Below are positions 25,853 to 34,855 of a stretch of 64,000 bases of DNA, in pieces (within the stretch, counting starts at the first letter, position 1; each line of letters opens with the position of its first letter). The translations under genes were made by a program, and so were the position numbers. The stretch is from QKMZ01 sp012965515 (lineage in GTDB: Bacteria; Cyanobacteriota; Vampirovibrionia; Obscuribacterales; Obscuribacteraceae). The stretch lies in contig CALFMP010000036.1 in assembly GCA_937879965.1 (NCBI GenBank), positions 248,001-312,000 of the forward strand, given 5' to 3'. The notes beneath the pieces are model-generated. The model did not search any database. It saw only the letters and a list, made by a program, of their open reading frames with translations, and was not told the origin of the DNA.

Positions 25853-26647
25853 CTATCTGGTGCTTGCTTCTTTCTTCTTGCGAGGCGTACTAATAAAGAA
25901 GTCTTCAAGATCCTTTTCCTGCAGATTGCCGTCCGTTGAAAGATAGAGCGATGCTTTGTCTTTCGCTTCCTTATAATTGGTCGGCAGTTTCAGCAGTTTG
26001 TCATCCATGGTTTTTGTCGTGACTTTTCGCGGCAAGGCTACGCACCGCCAACGCTTTTTTCCGCCCCCGTTGAATGCTTCACGCACGTGTCGAATTTTGA
26101 CGACGTTTTGAAATGCACCAATAGGAAGCGCGAAGTCTTTTTCCGGCAGCCCCATGTACGCGCACCACATATGGTGCACTGCCGGTGGCAGATTCGTGTT
26201 TTTCAAACATGTCACTTCTGCGACAATCACTTCTTTTTTGTCCGGTCCAATATTGAACGCTGTCACCATCTCAGCTTTGGTCCCGTCGGGCAACGTTTTG
26301 GGTCTGCGAGAAAGGCGCGTGTACTTCAAGGGGCGATAATCTTCGCGCAAGTCATCTATATATTCCGAAGCGGGTTGCGCGAAGTAAGTTTGGTTTTCCG
26401 GATTCAGGAGATAAACAATAGAAGGTTTTTCCGGAAACCAGCAAGACATGCCCAGGTGGTTCCTAATCCTCAAGCCCCTGCGGCTGAGCAAAACCTCGGC
26501 GGAGTCGAGCAGGTCTCCCTCGATTGTCAGAGAGAGAACCTTTTCGCTGGCTGCATCGGCTGCACCAATGGAAAGGTTCGATTCGGTTGAAAGAATTGGG
26601 TAAACCAGCGCGGCAGTAGTAAGTAAAGTGATAACCAGTCGTTTCAT
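25853..26647 (-). CDS. exported protein, distant paralog of the 21433/22385 family
   Basis: A 264-residue protein from the ATG at 26647, which gives a good signal peptide (MKRLVITLLTTAALVYP); an ATG 45 bases upstream would add a Lys/Asn-rich leader. Shared landmarks with the plus-strand family: RGLRIRNHLGM followed by a SIVYLLNPENQTYF strand, and PPAVHHMWCAYMGLP aligning with PKQAKEIWRSYFE. The C-terminus is charged and Lys-rich. Function unknown. Confidence 0.75.
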   Translation of the reverse strand: MKRLVITLLTTAALVYPILSTESNLSIGAADAASEKVLSLTIEGDLLDSAEVLLSRRGLRIRNHLGMSCWFPEKPSIVYLLNPENQTYFAQPASEYIDDLREDYRPLKYTRLSRRPKTLPDGTKAEMVTAFNIGPDKKEVIVAEVTCLKNTNLPPAVHHMWCAYMGLPEKDFALPIGAFQNVVKIRHVREAFNGGGKKRWRCVALPRKVTTKTMDDKLLKLPTNYKEAKDKASLYLSTDGNLQEKDLEDFFISTPRKKKEASTR

Positions 26648-26863
26648 ATTCAGGTTTCTATTGTTCCTCTTCTTCTGGTTAACATTCCCCATCTAGCCGC
26701 TTTTGCCACAACCACGGGCACAGTCACAAAATTGCAAGAACTGTAATATAGATTCAAAATTGACCGCCCTTATAAATTGGTCTTCCGAACCGACATTCTC
26801 ACAGCCTCGTACTTCACTCGTTTCTAAGTAGACCCACCAAAACGTTCGACCACACTCAATTCT

Positions 26864-26882
26864 AAACGCCGCCGCGGCGTTT
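26864..26882. promoter_or_regulatory. GC-rich inverted repeat before the 26961 gene
   Basis: AAACGCCG, loop CCG, CGGCGTTT, within the 313-bp divergent gap 26648-26960. Operator or attenuating hairpin; nothing else is evident in the gap. Confidence 0.4.
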
Positions 26883-26960
26883 GAATGCGCGCGTGGTCCG
26901 ATATCTACTTGCGCTTACGTGCCGCATTCGGTGCGCGTTGGAGCGCGAGAAAGGACGCTG

Positions 26961-28865
26961 ATGCCACCAACTGCAATGCCCCCTTCGCGTTTTGTCGAGA
27001 ATGACGAATCCACGCGTAGAAACAGCCCCACGACACCCGCAGACAACATCGATTCCAGCGACGATTCGAGTAACGATAACGCGAACTCTTCAAACAACGA
27101 GGCAGATCAATCGAACGACAGAGTAGCGGAAGCCGCTGCATCTGGCGGCAAGGGTGGTTTTAATCCGATTGAATTGTTGCGTGGTTCTGCTCAATATCTC
27201 GGCAATCGGGGCGAGGACGTGTTGCGCCAAGTCGGTCTTGCTCCGCGCGAAGATGTGCTTCCTGAGTCGGATGTTTCTAAATTAAATCCTGTGGAAAAAG
27301 GCGTTCGTGGGTATCAGAACGCGGAACGACACGAAAATTTCTATATGAAAATGAAAGGACCTTTCGAGCAGAAAACCTTTGATGAAGCCAGTCTCAAAAA
27401 GCCTAAGGATGCATCAGTTACGCTCAACGACAAAGGGCAAATCACTGATTTCACGACGGCTCCCGCACAAGGAAAAGCCGAAGGCGCATCCTATAAGAAC
27501 ATCAAATACGATGAGGGCGGCGCGATAAAGAGTTTTGAAACGCCCTGGGGAACCACGATTTCGCGTATAGGCGAAGACGATAAAAATGGATACGGTAAGT
27601 GGCAGCAAACAAATAAGCAGGGGCAGCTCGTTAAGTATCAAGGCGCCGATGCCGCGACCTGGTTCGGAAAGTCCGTAATTGACGAGAATGGCATGCACAA
27701 CCTCGTCGCCAGTCCCGGCGCGAAACAATGGAATATGTACTCTCGATCGTTCGACGGAACATACACGGAGACAAATCCCGACGTTGATAAAGGCGTGCTG
27801 AAGGGATTTGAAACGACAACCACGCTTGCAGACAACACCAGAATGTCGAGTAAGTCGCATTTTGAAAAAGGCGAAATTGTGCGCAACTCTGCGGTTGATA
27901 TGTTCGGTGAAAAGGGAGAGAGAAGTGCCGTCGAGCTGGACGAGTCGAAGAAGAAAGGCAAACTGGTAACGGGCGAAGAACTCAAAAAGAGAGAAGCGCT
28001 TGCCTCGATGATGAATTTCGACGCAAATCCGTTATTTGCGAACGTCAATTCTATGAGCCTGAATCGACGCGGAAACAATCTCGATTTCTCCGCCGATTTC
28101 AACAGAGCGATGAGCACGCCGCCTCCGAACGTTCGTGTTTATGGAGTAGGAGGTTATCCGCGTGCTTCAGCGGTGCCGATCAGCTCGCAAATCGATGATC
28201 CTAGCGGCACAATTGTCACTCATCCGGAGAATCCTGGTCAGGTGGATATCGTCAACATGCACGGATTCACCGGTAAGAGTCAGGCGTATGGTCCGCTTGG
28301 GCGACCGCGCGGTGTTCATGATGGCACAACCAATTCTATGACTTTGTACAGCGACCGCGACGGAAATGGGCATGTCATTGCCCGTTCGGACCAAGCCACT
28401 GTCGACCTGACAGCGCGGCACATGCGAGGCGGTATGTTTGGAGACATGCTTTCTGATCCATCTAAGAAGCAAGCTTTTACTGCTGGACTTGCGAAATTAA
28501 GAGATAGTCTCGATAGCGTTGAATTCAAGAAAGATGCGAAGGGCGACCTGCATGGTTCTTTCGATCCGCGAATGAGCGAAATCCCGCTCAACAAGACTAT
28601 CGATGATCCGGCCGCTATGTTGGCTGGTCTGGAAGCGACGAAGCTCTATTTCAATGAAGGGAAGCTGAAATTCGATGTGCGCAACTTGCCGAACGGAAAA
28701 GAGTTCAACTTCCAAAAGGGCGACCTCAATGTAGGCGTCAAGGGCACGCTTCTGCCTGAATCAAAATGGTCGGTATCGAAAGTGGTGACTACAAAAGATG
28801 CCGAAGGAAGACCACATGTGGAGGTTGAATTCCACGGCATGGAAGGCAGACGCAAGCTGTTCTAG
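26961..28865 (+). CDS. large soluble protein of unknown function
   Basis: A 634-residue protein from the ATG at 26961, which follows GAAAGGA; an upstream start at 26919 lacks this. Residues 15-70 are a disordered Ser/Asn/Asp/Glu-rich region. The middle (about 130-340) has YD/RHS-like strands (KNIKYDEGGAIKSFETPWGT, GKWQQTNKQGQLVKYQG) resembling repeats in secreted toxins and teneurin-like proteins, but too few to call. The C-terminal 250 residues have no recognised features. No signal peptide. It is followed by a 420-bp gap. Confidence 0.75.
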   Translation: MPPTAMPPSRFVENDESTRRNSPTTPADNIDSSDDSSNDNANSSNNEADQSNDRVAEAAASGGKGGFNPIELLRGSAQYLGNRGEDVLRQVGLAPREDVLPESDVSKLNPVEKGVRGYQNAERHENFYMKMKGPFEQKTFDEASLKKPKDASVTLNDKGQITDFTTAPAQGKAEGASYKNIKYDEGGAIKSFETPWGTTISRIGEDDKNGYGKWQQTNKQGQLVKYQGADAATWFGKSVIDENGMHNLVASPGAKQWNMYSRSFDGTYTETNPDVDKGVLKGFETTTTLADNTRMSSKSHFEKGEIVRNSAVDMFGEKGERSAVELDESKKKGKLVTGEELKKREALASMMNFDANPLFANVNSMSLNRRGNNLDFSADFNRAMSTPPPNVRVYGVGGYPRASAVPISSQIDDPSGTIVTHPENPGQVDIVNMHGFTGKSQAYGPLGRPRGVHDGTTNSMTLYSDRDGNGHVIARSDQATVDLTARHMRGGMFGDMLSDPSKKQAFTAGLAKLRDSLDSVEFKKDAKGDLHGSFDPRMSEIPLNKTIDDPAAMLAGLEATKLYFNEGKLKFDVRNLPNGKEFNFQKGDLNVGVKGTLLPESKWSVSKVVTTKDAEGRPHVEVEFHGMEGRRKLF

Positions 28866-29286
28866 CGCGATACAGCAAGGCTCAGAAGAAGCACTTCAAG
28901 CAGAAACGTCACCAGGTCTACACGTGTCTGAACCTAGTTGAGCGCGTCTTTGGCTCTTTTCAGTGTATACAAGAGGTGAATTGCTGTCTGTTCTTTTTAA
29001 TGTGGTTTTGGCGCTATACCGGACTGGTCAAGATTTTCGGTGGCGGCGGGTTGGCAAGGTGGGCGGTAGTTACCTGCGTTAGATTCATCCCGGAAGTCAA
29101 AGTGTTATTGCCTTTGGCATCTAAGGGCTTCTCGGCCGACACAGGCGCCTCTAAGATTTTGAACCAACAGAAACAGCCTGGGTAAAAAGCCCAGGCTGCT
29201 CACTGATTTCGCGTTCATTCAAAACTTTTTGGGGTGGGTGTCGCGACCCGAAACAGTCTAAGATTGGCTGTTTGCGTGGGTGTCCC
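28866..29286. other. 421-bp gap with strong hairpin
   Basis: Contains a perfect 9-bp stem CAGCCTGGG/CCCAGGCTG (29174-29198) that may end transcription from either side, though there is no long T-run. A 69-codon ORF in this gap shows no protein-like features. Confidence 0.5.
29174..29198. terminator. hairpin, possible terminator
   Basis: Stem CAGCCTGGG / CCCAGGCTG with loop TAAAAAG, between the plus-strand 634-residue gene and the convergent 66-residue gene. Lacks a canonical T-tract. Confidence 0.5.
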
Positions 29287-29487
29287 TCATGCGGCTTTGC
29301 ACTCTTCTGCATAAGGCGCCGGACCTGAAGAACGCATCCACTCGATGAGCTCGAGAGCCATTTTTCTCGTCCAGCAGGAAGGGCAATGGTCTGGCGACAA
29401 ACTGGCAGGATGTTCGTGCAAAGACTCTTCGAGCAACTGCGTTGACAGATACACCAACGAACCGGTGGATTGGGCGTTTTTATTCAT
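29287..29487 (-). CDS. small Cys-containing protein
   Basis: A 66-residue protein with CPSCWTRK near the middle and a third Cys near the end. The CxxC could bind a metal or be redox active. No hydrophobic segment. It follows a strong hairpin and starts at an ATG without a clear Shine-Dalgarno. Short and unrecognised, so only moderately sure it is expressed. Confidence 0.45.
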   Translation of the reverse strand: MNKNAQSTGSLVYLSTQLLEESLHEHPASLSPDHCPSCWTRKMALELIEWMRSSGPAPYAEECKAA

Positions 29488-29812
29488 TTTTGACTACCGC
29501 AAAGAATAGGGAGATGGAGTTGCGGACGATCGCACTAAAGGAAGGGGGTGGGGTGCGGTCTGAACGGTTCTGAAGTTTGAAATTGGGGGGAGAAAGGAGG
29601 AAGGGGCTGAGGTGACGAAACGTCTGGGGTTGAGTACATAATGCAACGGAAGACGGGCAAAGTAAATTCGCATAAACGCGGGGAAAAAATCGCGTACGCG
29701 AAATCGTGTATAAAACGGTGAAAAGGCGCTTGATACTTGAGTCTATGGCCGCTAGTGATTGACTTTTCTGCGTTTGTGGCATGGATTACAACAGTAGCTG
29801 CCCGAGGATTTA
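29488..29812. other. 325-bp divergent gap
   Basis: Separates the minus-strand 66-residue gene and the plus-strand 103-residue gene; must hold both promoters. I see AT-rich stretches but no convincing -35/-10 pair, hairpin or repeat. Confidence 0.3.
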
Positions 29813-30124
29813 ATGCAGGAACCTCCTTCCGAATCCGTTTCTATCCCAGAAGAAGTGACGAGCGAACTGGTTAGACTCCTGACCAGTGGGCATTTCGAGC
29901 AATTTATGGGCTTGTACCGAGAGACCGCTCTCGGCATTCGGGATGATGGCGCCGTGGTTCTGGCTGAAGTCGTGAATAAAGGCATCAAGACAGCCATGCC
30001 TGACTGTGAAGTAAAGCTAGTCGTGTCTCAAAAGACCGACAATAAGCACATCATCATGATTCAGGACGGGTCTAAGTTTTTCGGTCCAAGCTGGACAGTC
30101 TCTCGCCAGATGTTCGTCGTTTGA
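29813..30124 (+). CDS. small soluble protein of unknown function
   Basis: A 103-residue alpha/beta-looking protein (acidic N-terminus, then VKLVVSQKTDNKHIIMIQDGSK strands). No recognised motif. It is 7 bp upstream of a small membrane protein, so the two are probably one operon. Confidence 0.65.
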   Translation: MQEPPSESVSIPEEVTSELVRLLTSGHFEQFMGLYRETALGIRDDGAVVLAEVVNKGIKTAMPDCEVKLVVSQKTDNKHIIMIQDGSKFFGPSWTVSRQMFVV

Positions 30125-30131
30125 ACCAGCT

Positions 30132-30560
30132 ATGCTCTTATTGCAGATTCTTGGTGTGGTCTTGCTGGTTGTCGTGGCCATCAAGCTTGTATTTTTTGCT
30201 ATCGGCGTCATTTCACTGTTGGCATGGTTCTTGGGTTTGTTGCTGTTTGCGCTTGCCGTTGTCTGGATTTTCAAAAAGTTGTTGGCGCCTCCCGGGCAGG
30301 CTTCTAGAGTTGATCCGAAAGCTGGACCGCAACTCTACAATCATACTGGTAACGTGATTCTCTTTGAAGAAAAGCCGGATCTTTTACAGATTACTAAAGC
30401 TGATGATACTACAGCTGGTACCATAACCATTCCCAACGGCGAGAAAATCAAAGTTGTGGAGGAAGCGGAAAATGTTCTCAAAATCAAACTGAAGTCCGGC
30501 TTGCATAAAGAGAAAGTCGCTTGGGTAAGCAAATCAGACGTGACCGGCTATAAGACTTAA
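30132..30560 (+). CDS. small membrane protein with C-terminal beta domain
   Basis: A 142-residue protein. Residues 1-50 form two adjacent hydrophobic helices ending at KK; 60-142 is a soluble, strand-rich domain with a pattern like an SH3-type barrel (GEKIKVVEEAENVLKIKL, then AWVSKSDV). Follows the 103-residue gene by 7 bp. Its TAA stop overlaps, base for base, the TAA of the convergent gene (TTAA, 30557-30560). Confidence 0.7.
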   Translation: MLLLQILGVVLLVVVAIKLVFFAIGVISLLAWFLGLLLFALAVVWIFKKLLAPPGQASRVDPKAGPQLYNHTGNVILFEEKPDLLQITKADDTTAGTITIPNGEKIKVVEEAENVLKIKLKSGLHKEKVAWVSKSDVTGYKT

Positions 30561-30997
30561 TTGGCGATCGATTTTCTTGCTCGTTCCAGACACTTTGCTG
30601 TCGACGAAGAAATCGAGCTTAAAAACTCTAGCACCATCGCTTTGAGAGTAAGTGGTGAAGTTTGCGCTTCAGATGCCGGAGTATTTTGGTTTTTGGTTTG
30701 TTCCTGTTTGGTTTCAATGATTTGTGGATTTCCACTCGCGGACATCGCTGCTGCGAGGATTGCAGAATAGGCCGCCATGTCTGCTTCCGGTGGTGCAATT
30801 GGCAGAACGTTCACAAAGGCGTTGGAAGAATTGCGGGAAGCTCGTCTCTTTTCCGGCATCGCCTCAACGGTGTCGGTGCACTGAGGCAAGTCAGTAATAG
30901 CCGTCAGCGTTGGCGGTGCAAAATCCATCAGCTCTTTTGGTCCTGACAGAGGTTCAAATATTGGAGTTTGAACGGCTTGGTGCACTTGTTCGAGCAT
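30557..30997 (-). CDS. small Pro/Ala/Ser-rich protein of unknown function
   Basis: A 146-residue protein from the ATG at 30997, which follows AGGAG; the open frame continues upstream to 31132, but those residues have no support. Polar, Pro/Ala/Thr-rich with a helical Ser/Lys-rich end. In style it resembles the 213-residue cassette protein, but I see no aligned motif. The stop overlaps that of the convergent gene. Confidence 0.6.
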   Translation of the reverse strand: MLEQVHQAVQTPIFEPLSGPKELMDFAPPTLTAITDLPQCTDTVEAMPEKRRASRNSSNAFVNVLPIAPPEADMAAYSAILAAAMSASGNPQIIETKQEQTKNQNTPASEAQTSPLTLKAMVLEFLSSISSSTAKCLERARKSIAN

Positions 30998-31218
30998 TAT
31001 GGACTCCTGCTGGACGCTCAACCTAACTCCAGCGGTCTGGTGTGAAAGTGGGAAAACTTGCGGTCTCTTTGTACAACAGGTTAATCCACAGACATGACAT
31101 TTTCCTGACGCGCAATGCCAATGCGCTCGCAAGTTTGGAGACAGTGAAAAAAGCAGGTCGAATCAGCAAAGCTGCTACTTCTAAATCTTCAATTCAATGG
31201 AAACGCCAAAAAGAAAAA

Positions 31219-31240
31219 CCGGCAGGGAATTCCCTGCCGG
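31219..31240 (-). terminator. rho-independent terminator of the crotonase/SDR operon
   Basis: A perfect 22-bp palindrome (arms CCGGCAGGGAA and TTCCCTGCCGG) followed on the minus strand by TTTTTCTTTTT. It ends the minus-strand transcript coming from the crotonase gene 330 bp upstream. Confidence 0.8.
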
Positions 31241-31413
31241 TGAAACTCATATAGGTGTGTGACTTTACTGGTACTACTACATCCGCTTCAGCGGCTATTT
31301 ATCCAAATTGCACATTTCCCGAGTTTTATATCCTTTATGGATTACTAGACAACCGTGCTGCCTATAAGTTCCCGCCTTTCTAAAAGATTCTTCGAGATTT
31401 TTGTAGGAGTTGC

Positions 31414-31440
31414 GTCCTCACGTTAGGGATAACGTGGGAC
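31414..31440. repeat. imperfect inverted repeat
   Basis: GTCCTCACGTT, loop of 6, AACGTGGGAC, with one bulged T. Lies in the 3' untranslated region of the crotonase operon; role unknown. Confidence 0.4.
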
Positions 31441-31569
31441 CAGAAATAAATAGGAGGCGATGGGCGAGAGTTTTACGCCAAGTCGGAAAGACCCTACCCT
31501 CGGCGTTTTCCGGTTGTAACCGGACTTTTGTGGAGCAGTACTTTTGCCGTCTGACGACTTCTTTAGAAG

Positions 31570-32436
31570 TTACAGTGTCTGCTTTAGACCGTAGAGATTT
31601 TCGAACGCGGGTTCGCGACTTTCCTTTTGCGCACGCATGCACTCGGTGAGATCCGTGGTCGAAAAGATTGAAGCCTGCAAATTTGCGCAATGCAGTAGTG
31701 CATCTTGAATGCTGTGGTCGCGAGCATAATTTATTGCTTCCTTGGAAGCCGAAATAGCCAGTGGCGCGCGACTTGCGACCGCATCGGCAATCTCCATGAC
31801 GCGCTCGAGCATCGCCTTTTGATCGGGCAAAACTTCATTGACCAGTCCTAACGCCAGTGCACGCTCGGCCGTTAAAGCCTTCCCTGTGAACGCTAACTCA
31901 CGAAGCACTGCGTCCGGCAAAAGGTAGGGCAATCTCTGCAAGCCTCCCAAGTCCGCCATCATTGCCAGGTTGATTTCCTGAATTTTGAACGTGGCATCTG
32001 CTGTGGCGTAGCGCATATCGCAGGCCGCGACCATATCGAATGCTCCCCCAATGCAAGCACCGTGAACGGCTGCGATCACCGGTATGCGCGAACGTTCGAG
32101 CGTGTTGAAAGTCGCCTGAAGACCGAGCACCAACTGTTTCAGTCTTTCTCTATCTTTAGGCGTGTCGGTTTTCAGATCTCCGGATTGGAAAACACTGAGG
32201 TCCATACCGGCGCTGAAATGTTTGCCTTCGCCGGAAAGAATGATCACGCGCGTCTCGCCCGATTGCTCAAGTGTCTGAATCACCTGTGGCAGTTCTGACC
32301 AGAACTCTTTGATCATTGAATTCAACTGCGCAGGTCGGTTCATCACGACGTGCGAGACACCGTTTTTCTTCGTTTCGACACCAAAGCATTTGTACACGTG
32401 AGTATTCCTCGATTCGGTTTCGACTGATGTTTGCAT
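31570..32436 (-). CDS. enoyl-CoA hydratase/isomerase family, dienoyl-CoA isomerase-like
   Basis: A 288-residue crotonase-fold enzyme acting on acyl-CoA. The oxyanion-hole regions are GKHFSAGMDLS and HGACIGGAFDMV. The catalytic stretch KIQEINLAMMADLGGLQRLP matches the acidic pattern of delta3,5-delta2,4-dienoyl-CoA isomerase (ECH1), with Glu and Asp at the expected places, rather than the two Glu of standard hydratases. It would help degrade unsaturated fatty acids with odd-position double bonds. The gene begins 2 bp after the SDR gene, so the two are coupled. Confidence 0.88.
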   Translation of the reverse strand: MQTSVETESRNTHVYKCFGVETKKNGVSHVVMNRPAQLNSMIKEFWSELPQVIQTLEQSGETRVIILSGEGKHFSAGMDLSVFQSGDLKTDTPKDRERLKQLVLGLQATFNTLERSRIPVIAAVHGACIGGAFDMVAACDMRYATADATFKIQEINLAMMADLGGLQRLPYLLPDAVLRELAFTGKALTAERALALGLVNEVLPDQKAMLERVMEIADAVASRAPLAISASKEAINYARDHSIQDALLHCANLQASIFSTTDLTECMRAQKESREPAFENLYGLKQTL

Positions 32437-32438
32437 AA

Positions 32439-33227
32439 TTAGAATGTCTGATCCGTAGGGCGAATTGTGATTTCGTTGACATTGACTGTCGGCGGCTGAC
32501 TGACCGCATAGACAATGGCGTTGGCGATATCTTCGCTTGAAAGTGCCCTCATCCCGGCAACCCAGTTTTTGACCGACTTTTGCGTGGCGGCGTCGGTGAT
32601 GTGGTCTGTCAATTCAGTTGCCACCGCGCCTGGTTGTATCACAGTTACGCGCACGCCTTTGCTCGAAACTTCTTGCCGCAAACCTTCTGAAAAGGCGCCA
32701 ACGGCGAATTTCGTGGCGCTGTAAGCGGCGCTTCTGGCTGAAACCACTTTGCCGGAAACTGATGAAACATTCACTATATGACCGGTCGAGCTTTTGATCA
32801 TATGCGGCAAAACCGCATGCGTGCAGTTCATCAATCCAAGAACGTTGATGTCGAACATGCGCTTCCAATCATCGATGTTTGCACCTTCGACTGGACCTAG
32901 ATACATGACACCCGCATTGTTAATCAGAATGTCGATTCGACCAAATTTTTCCACTGTGCCTTTGACGGCTCTTTCGATATCTGCAGGCTTAGCTACGTCA
33001 GATGCGAAATAAATTGGCTTCTCAAAACCCTCTTTCTCAATCGACTCGCACAAGGCTGACAGTCTGTCCTCACGTCGTGCCATCAAGCTTACTTTGGCCC
33101 CGGCGCAGGCCAATGCGGCCGCTGTCGCTTCGCCGATTCCAGACGAGGCGCCGGTGACAATTGCGACTTTGTCCTTGAGAACACTATTTGCTGTTTTGAT
33201 TGCCGCAGAGGAAGTGGATTTAGTCAT
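32439..33227 (-). CDS. short-chain dehydrogenase/reductase
   Basis: A 262-residue classical SDR using NAD(P)H. The cofactor motif TGASSGIG lies at about 25-32, NNAG at about 102-105, a catalytic Ser in NVSSVSG and the YSATK catalytic Tyr-Lys at about 166-170. ARRED after the second strand suggests NADP preference. It resembles the YdfG/clavaldehyde-dehydrogenase-like group. Two bp before the crotonase gene, in one operon. Substrate unknown. Confidence 0.92.
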   Translation of the reverse strand: MTKSTSSAAIKTANSVLKDKVAIVTGASSGIGEATAAALACAGAKVSLMARREDRLSALCESIEKEGFEKPIYFASDVAKPADIERAVKGTVEKFGRIDILINNAGVMYLGPVEGANIDDWKRMFDINVLGLMNCTHAVLPHMIKSSTGHIVNVSSVSGKVVSARSAAYSATKFAVGAFSEGLRQEVSSKGVRVTVIQPGAVATELTDHITDAATQKSVKNWVAGMRALSSEDIANAIVYAVSQPPTVNVNEITIRPTDQTF

Positions 33228-33337
33228 TGTCGGCCCCTCAAATGATGAGCCGACAATTATATACGCTATTCATCTACGAGCATTGCGTCTTACTGCGTGC
33301 CTCAAAGACATCTTCTGGATAGGTGTTCCGCGCAACC

Positions 33338-33928
33338 CTATGCCTGCTTGCGAAGTTTTCTGACTGGCGCAGCAAACTGTCCCTTGAGAAGGTGCTTCAT
33401 CTGCAGACGTTCAAGCGTTGATTTCGCGCGACCCGCCACGTATGGGTTGGGATCCTCTTGCAGGGATTCCAAAACTTCAAGCGGAGTGCTGTGATTCTCC
33501 GCCAAAGCAAATCGAATGTCTGCGTCCTTATCATGAGCCAGAGCCGCTTTTACCTGGCAGGGAGTGTGTACGTTGTCGGCGACTGCCATGCGAACTTCGC
33601 TTCTCGATTCTCCGGCAAGATCAGCCAGAATCGAGGGAGCGTCTGCAGTTTCGGCTACTTTTACCAGGGCGTTTTGAATACCCCGATTGCGCCCGGCAAG
33701 TCGCGCCGTGTGAAGTATGTCCTGTTTGACCGAAGATTTAGTGGCTTGGCGCGGCGCCGGTTGCAAGGCTGCAGCCAAGCTTGGAGCGGATCTCTGCTTC
33801 TCCGTTCCTTCCTTTGAACTTGCATTTTGTTTTAGTCTCTCCAGTTGATCGCTCACTGCATCGAGATCTACAGGGTTGATACGATTCGGAGCCTTCGACT
33901 CAAACTTTGCAAATTTGTCTTTCAACAT
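33338..33928 (-). CDS. leucine-rich-variant (LRV/HEAT-like) repeat protein
   Basis: A 196-residue protein with a charged N-terminal 90 residues and at least three 24-residue helical repeats of the LRV kind: VRMAVADNVHTPCQVKAALA, IRFALAENHSTPLEVLESL, then DPNPYVAGRAKSTLERL. The same closing motif (NPYVAxRAxxTLxRL) ends the protein at 37907, so the two are paralogs. Such arrays act as protein-binding scaffolds. Confidence 0.75.
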   Translation of the reverse strand: MLKDKFAKFESKAPNRINPVDLDAVSDQLERLKQNASSKEGTEKQRSAPSLAAALQPAPRQATKSSVKQDILHTARLAGRNRGIQNALVKVAETADAPSILADLAGESRSEVRMAVADNVHTPCQVKAALAHDKDADIRFALAENHSTPLEVLESLQEDPNPYVAGRAKSTLERLQMKHLLKGQFAAPVRKLRKQA

Positions 33929-33981
33929 CGGTTACCTCCTCAACGCCTCAGGGCTGGAAAACCAGTGTGGGCGTGTGTTTG

Positions 33982-34006
33982 CAGAGAGACTGGTAATGTC
34001 TCTCTG
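33982..34006. repeat. perfect 9-bp-arm hairpin
   Basis: CAGAGAGAC, loop TGGTAAT, GTCTCTCTG, between the XRE gene end and the LRV gene start. Could end the XRE transcript or regulate the LRV gene; no T-run. Confidence 0.5.
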
Positions 34007-34047
34007 AGTTCCCGGTCTGGACAATTCACAGCAGATTAATTAAGCGC

Positions 34048-34314
34048 TCAGGCGGTCTTTTCTTCGTCCTGCATGCATTCTTCGCATTTTGCCAGCATTT
34101 TAGAAACGCGCGTTTTCAAGCCTTTTGCAATGCTTGCTACCGCACCAATACTGGGGTTTCTGCGACCTTGCTCAATATTGCTGATGAATGCTCTGTTGAC
34201 TCCCGATTCCGCTGCAAGGTCATCCTGTGTCAGTTTCAGGCGTTTGCGCCTGGCGTTAATCACTTCACCCAAGCAACGATATAAATGATTGTGGTTTGGT
34301 CTTTTATTTGCCAT
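34048..34314 (-). CDS. XRE-family helix-turn-helix regulator
   Basis: An 88-residue single-domain Cro/CI-type DNA-binding protein; helix-turn-helix LTQDDLAAESGVNRAFISNIEQG at about 28-50, then NPSIGAVASIAKGL. The C-terminal tail has a CxxC (KCEEC) that may sense metal or redox state. No toxin partner adjoins it. Confidence 0.9.
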   Translation of the reverse strand: MANKRPNHNHLYRCLGEVINARRKRLKLTQDDLAAESGVNRAFISNIEQGRRNPSIGAVASIAKGLKTRVSKMLAKCEECMQDEEKTA

Positions 34315-34543
34315 GTTTGCTCACCTCCGCGGACTAGACGCACGCAATGACGAAAGGTTTCAATTCTGAGTATCCAGTTGCATACGTGTGAATCGCTGTT
34401 AGAGCTGGCGTTTTGGTGACTGTCTGGGCTTTTCCCGTACATTTCTTCAACATTAAAATTGTTTGGACCCGGGAACTGAAAGGTTGCCCGTAAGTCTTTT
34501 GAGGCGAAGGAGATGAGCCTTGTCCGAGAGAGGAGCCAAAATC

Positions 34544-34732
34544 ATGACACCAGACAACGAACCATTTGACGGACCGTTCGAGGAGCTCGACGAAGCTCTT
34601 GAGCGAAGCGCTAAGGAGTTGGAGAAGCTCTCAACTATCTATAGGCAGCGCGGTCATGCTCAAGAAGCGTCAGACATAGACAATACGCTTGCGAACATGC
34701 ACAGTCGCAATCAAGAGTCAGACGACTATTAA
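34544..34732 (+). CDS. small acidic protein of unknown function
   Basis: A 62-residue acidic helical protein. The ATG at 34544 follows GAGGAG; a TTG at 34520 would add eight residues. A hairpin terminator follows. No recognised motif. Confidence 0.55.
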   Translation: MTPDNEPFDGPFEELDEALERSAKELEKLSTIYRQRGHAQEASDIDNTLANMHSRNQESDDY

Positions 34733-34755
34733 TCGCTGCGGTAAAAGTTTTCGAT

Positions 34756-34780
34756 AGGGGAAGACAAAAGTGTCTCCCCT
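34756..34780 (+). terminator. hairpin terminator
   Basis: AGGGGAAGACA, loop AAAG, TGTCTCCCCT, one bulge, followed by GTTTCATGTTT. Just downstream of the 62-residue gene. Confidence 0.6.
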
Positions 34781-34855
34781 GTTTCATGTTTGGACGTTTT
34801 GCCATGTTCGACCTGGTGGTCTAGAATCATAGACTTCAAGAATGATGAGGTTGCC

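Larger units (their letters stand above)
30998..31569. other. 572-bp gap with two hairpins
   Basis: Between two minus-strand genes. Holds a terminator (31219-31240) and an imperfect stem at 31414-31440 (GTCCTCACGTT / AACGTGGGAC). No convincing ORF. Confidence 0.5.

Noticed and set aside
28976..29185. 69-codon plus-strand ORF
   Set aside because: Ends inside a strong hairpin and has no protein-like features.
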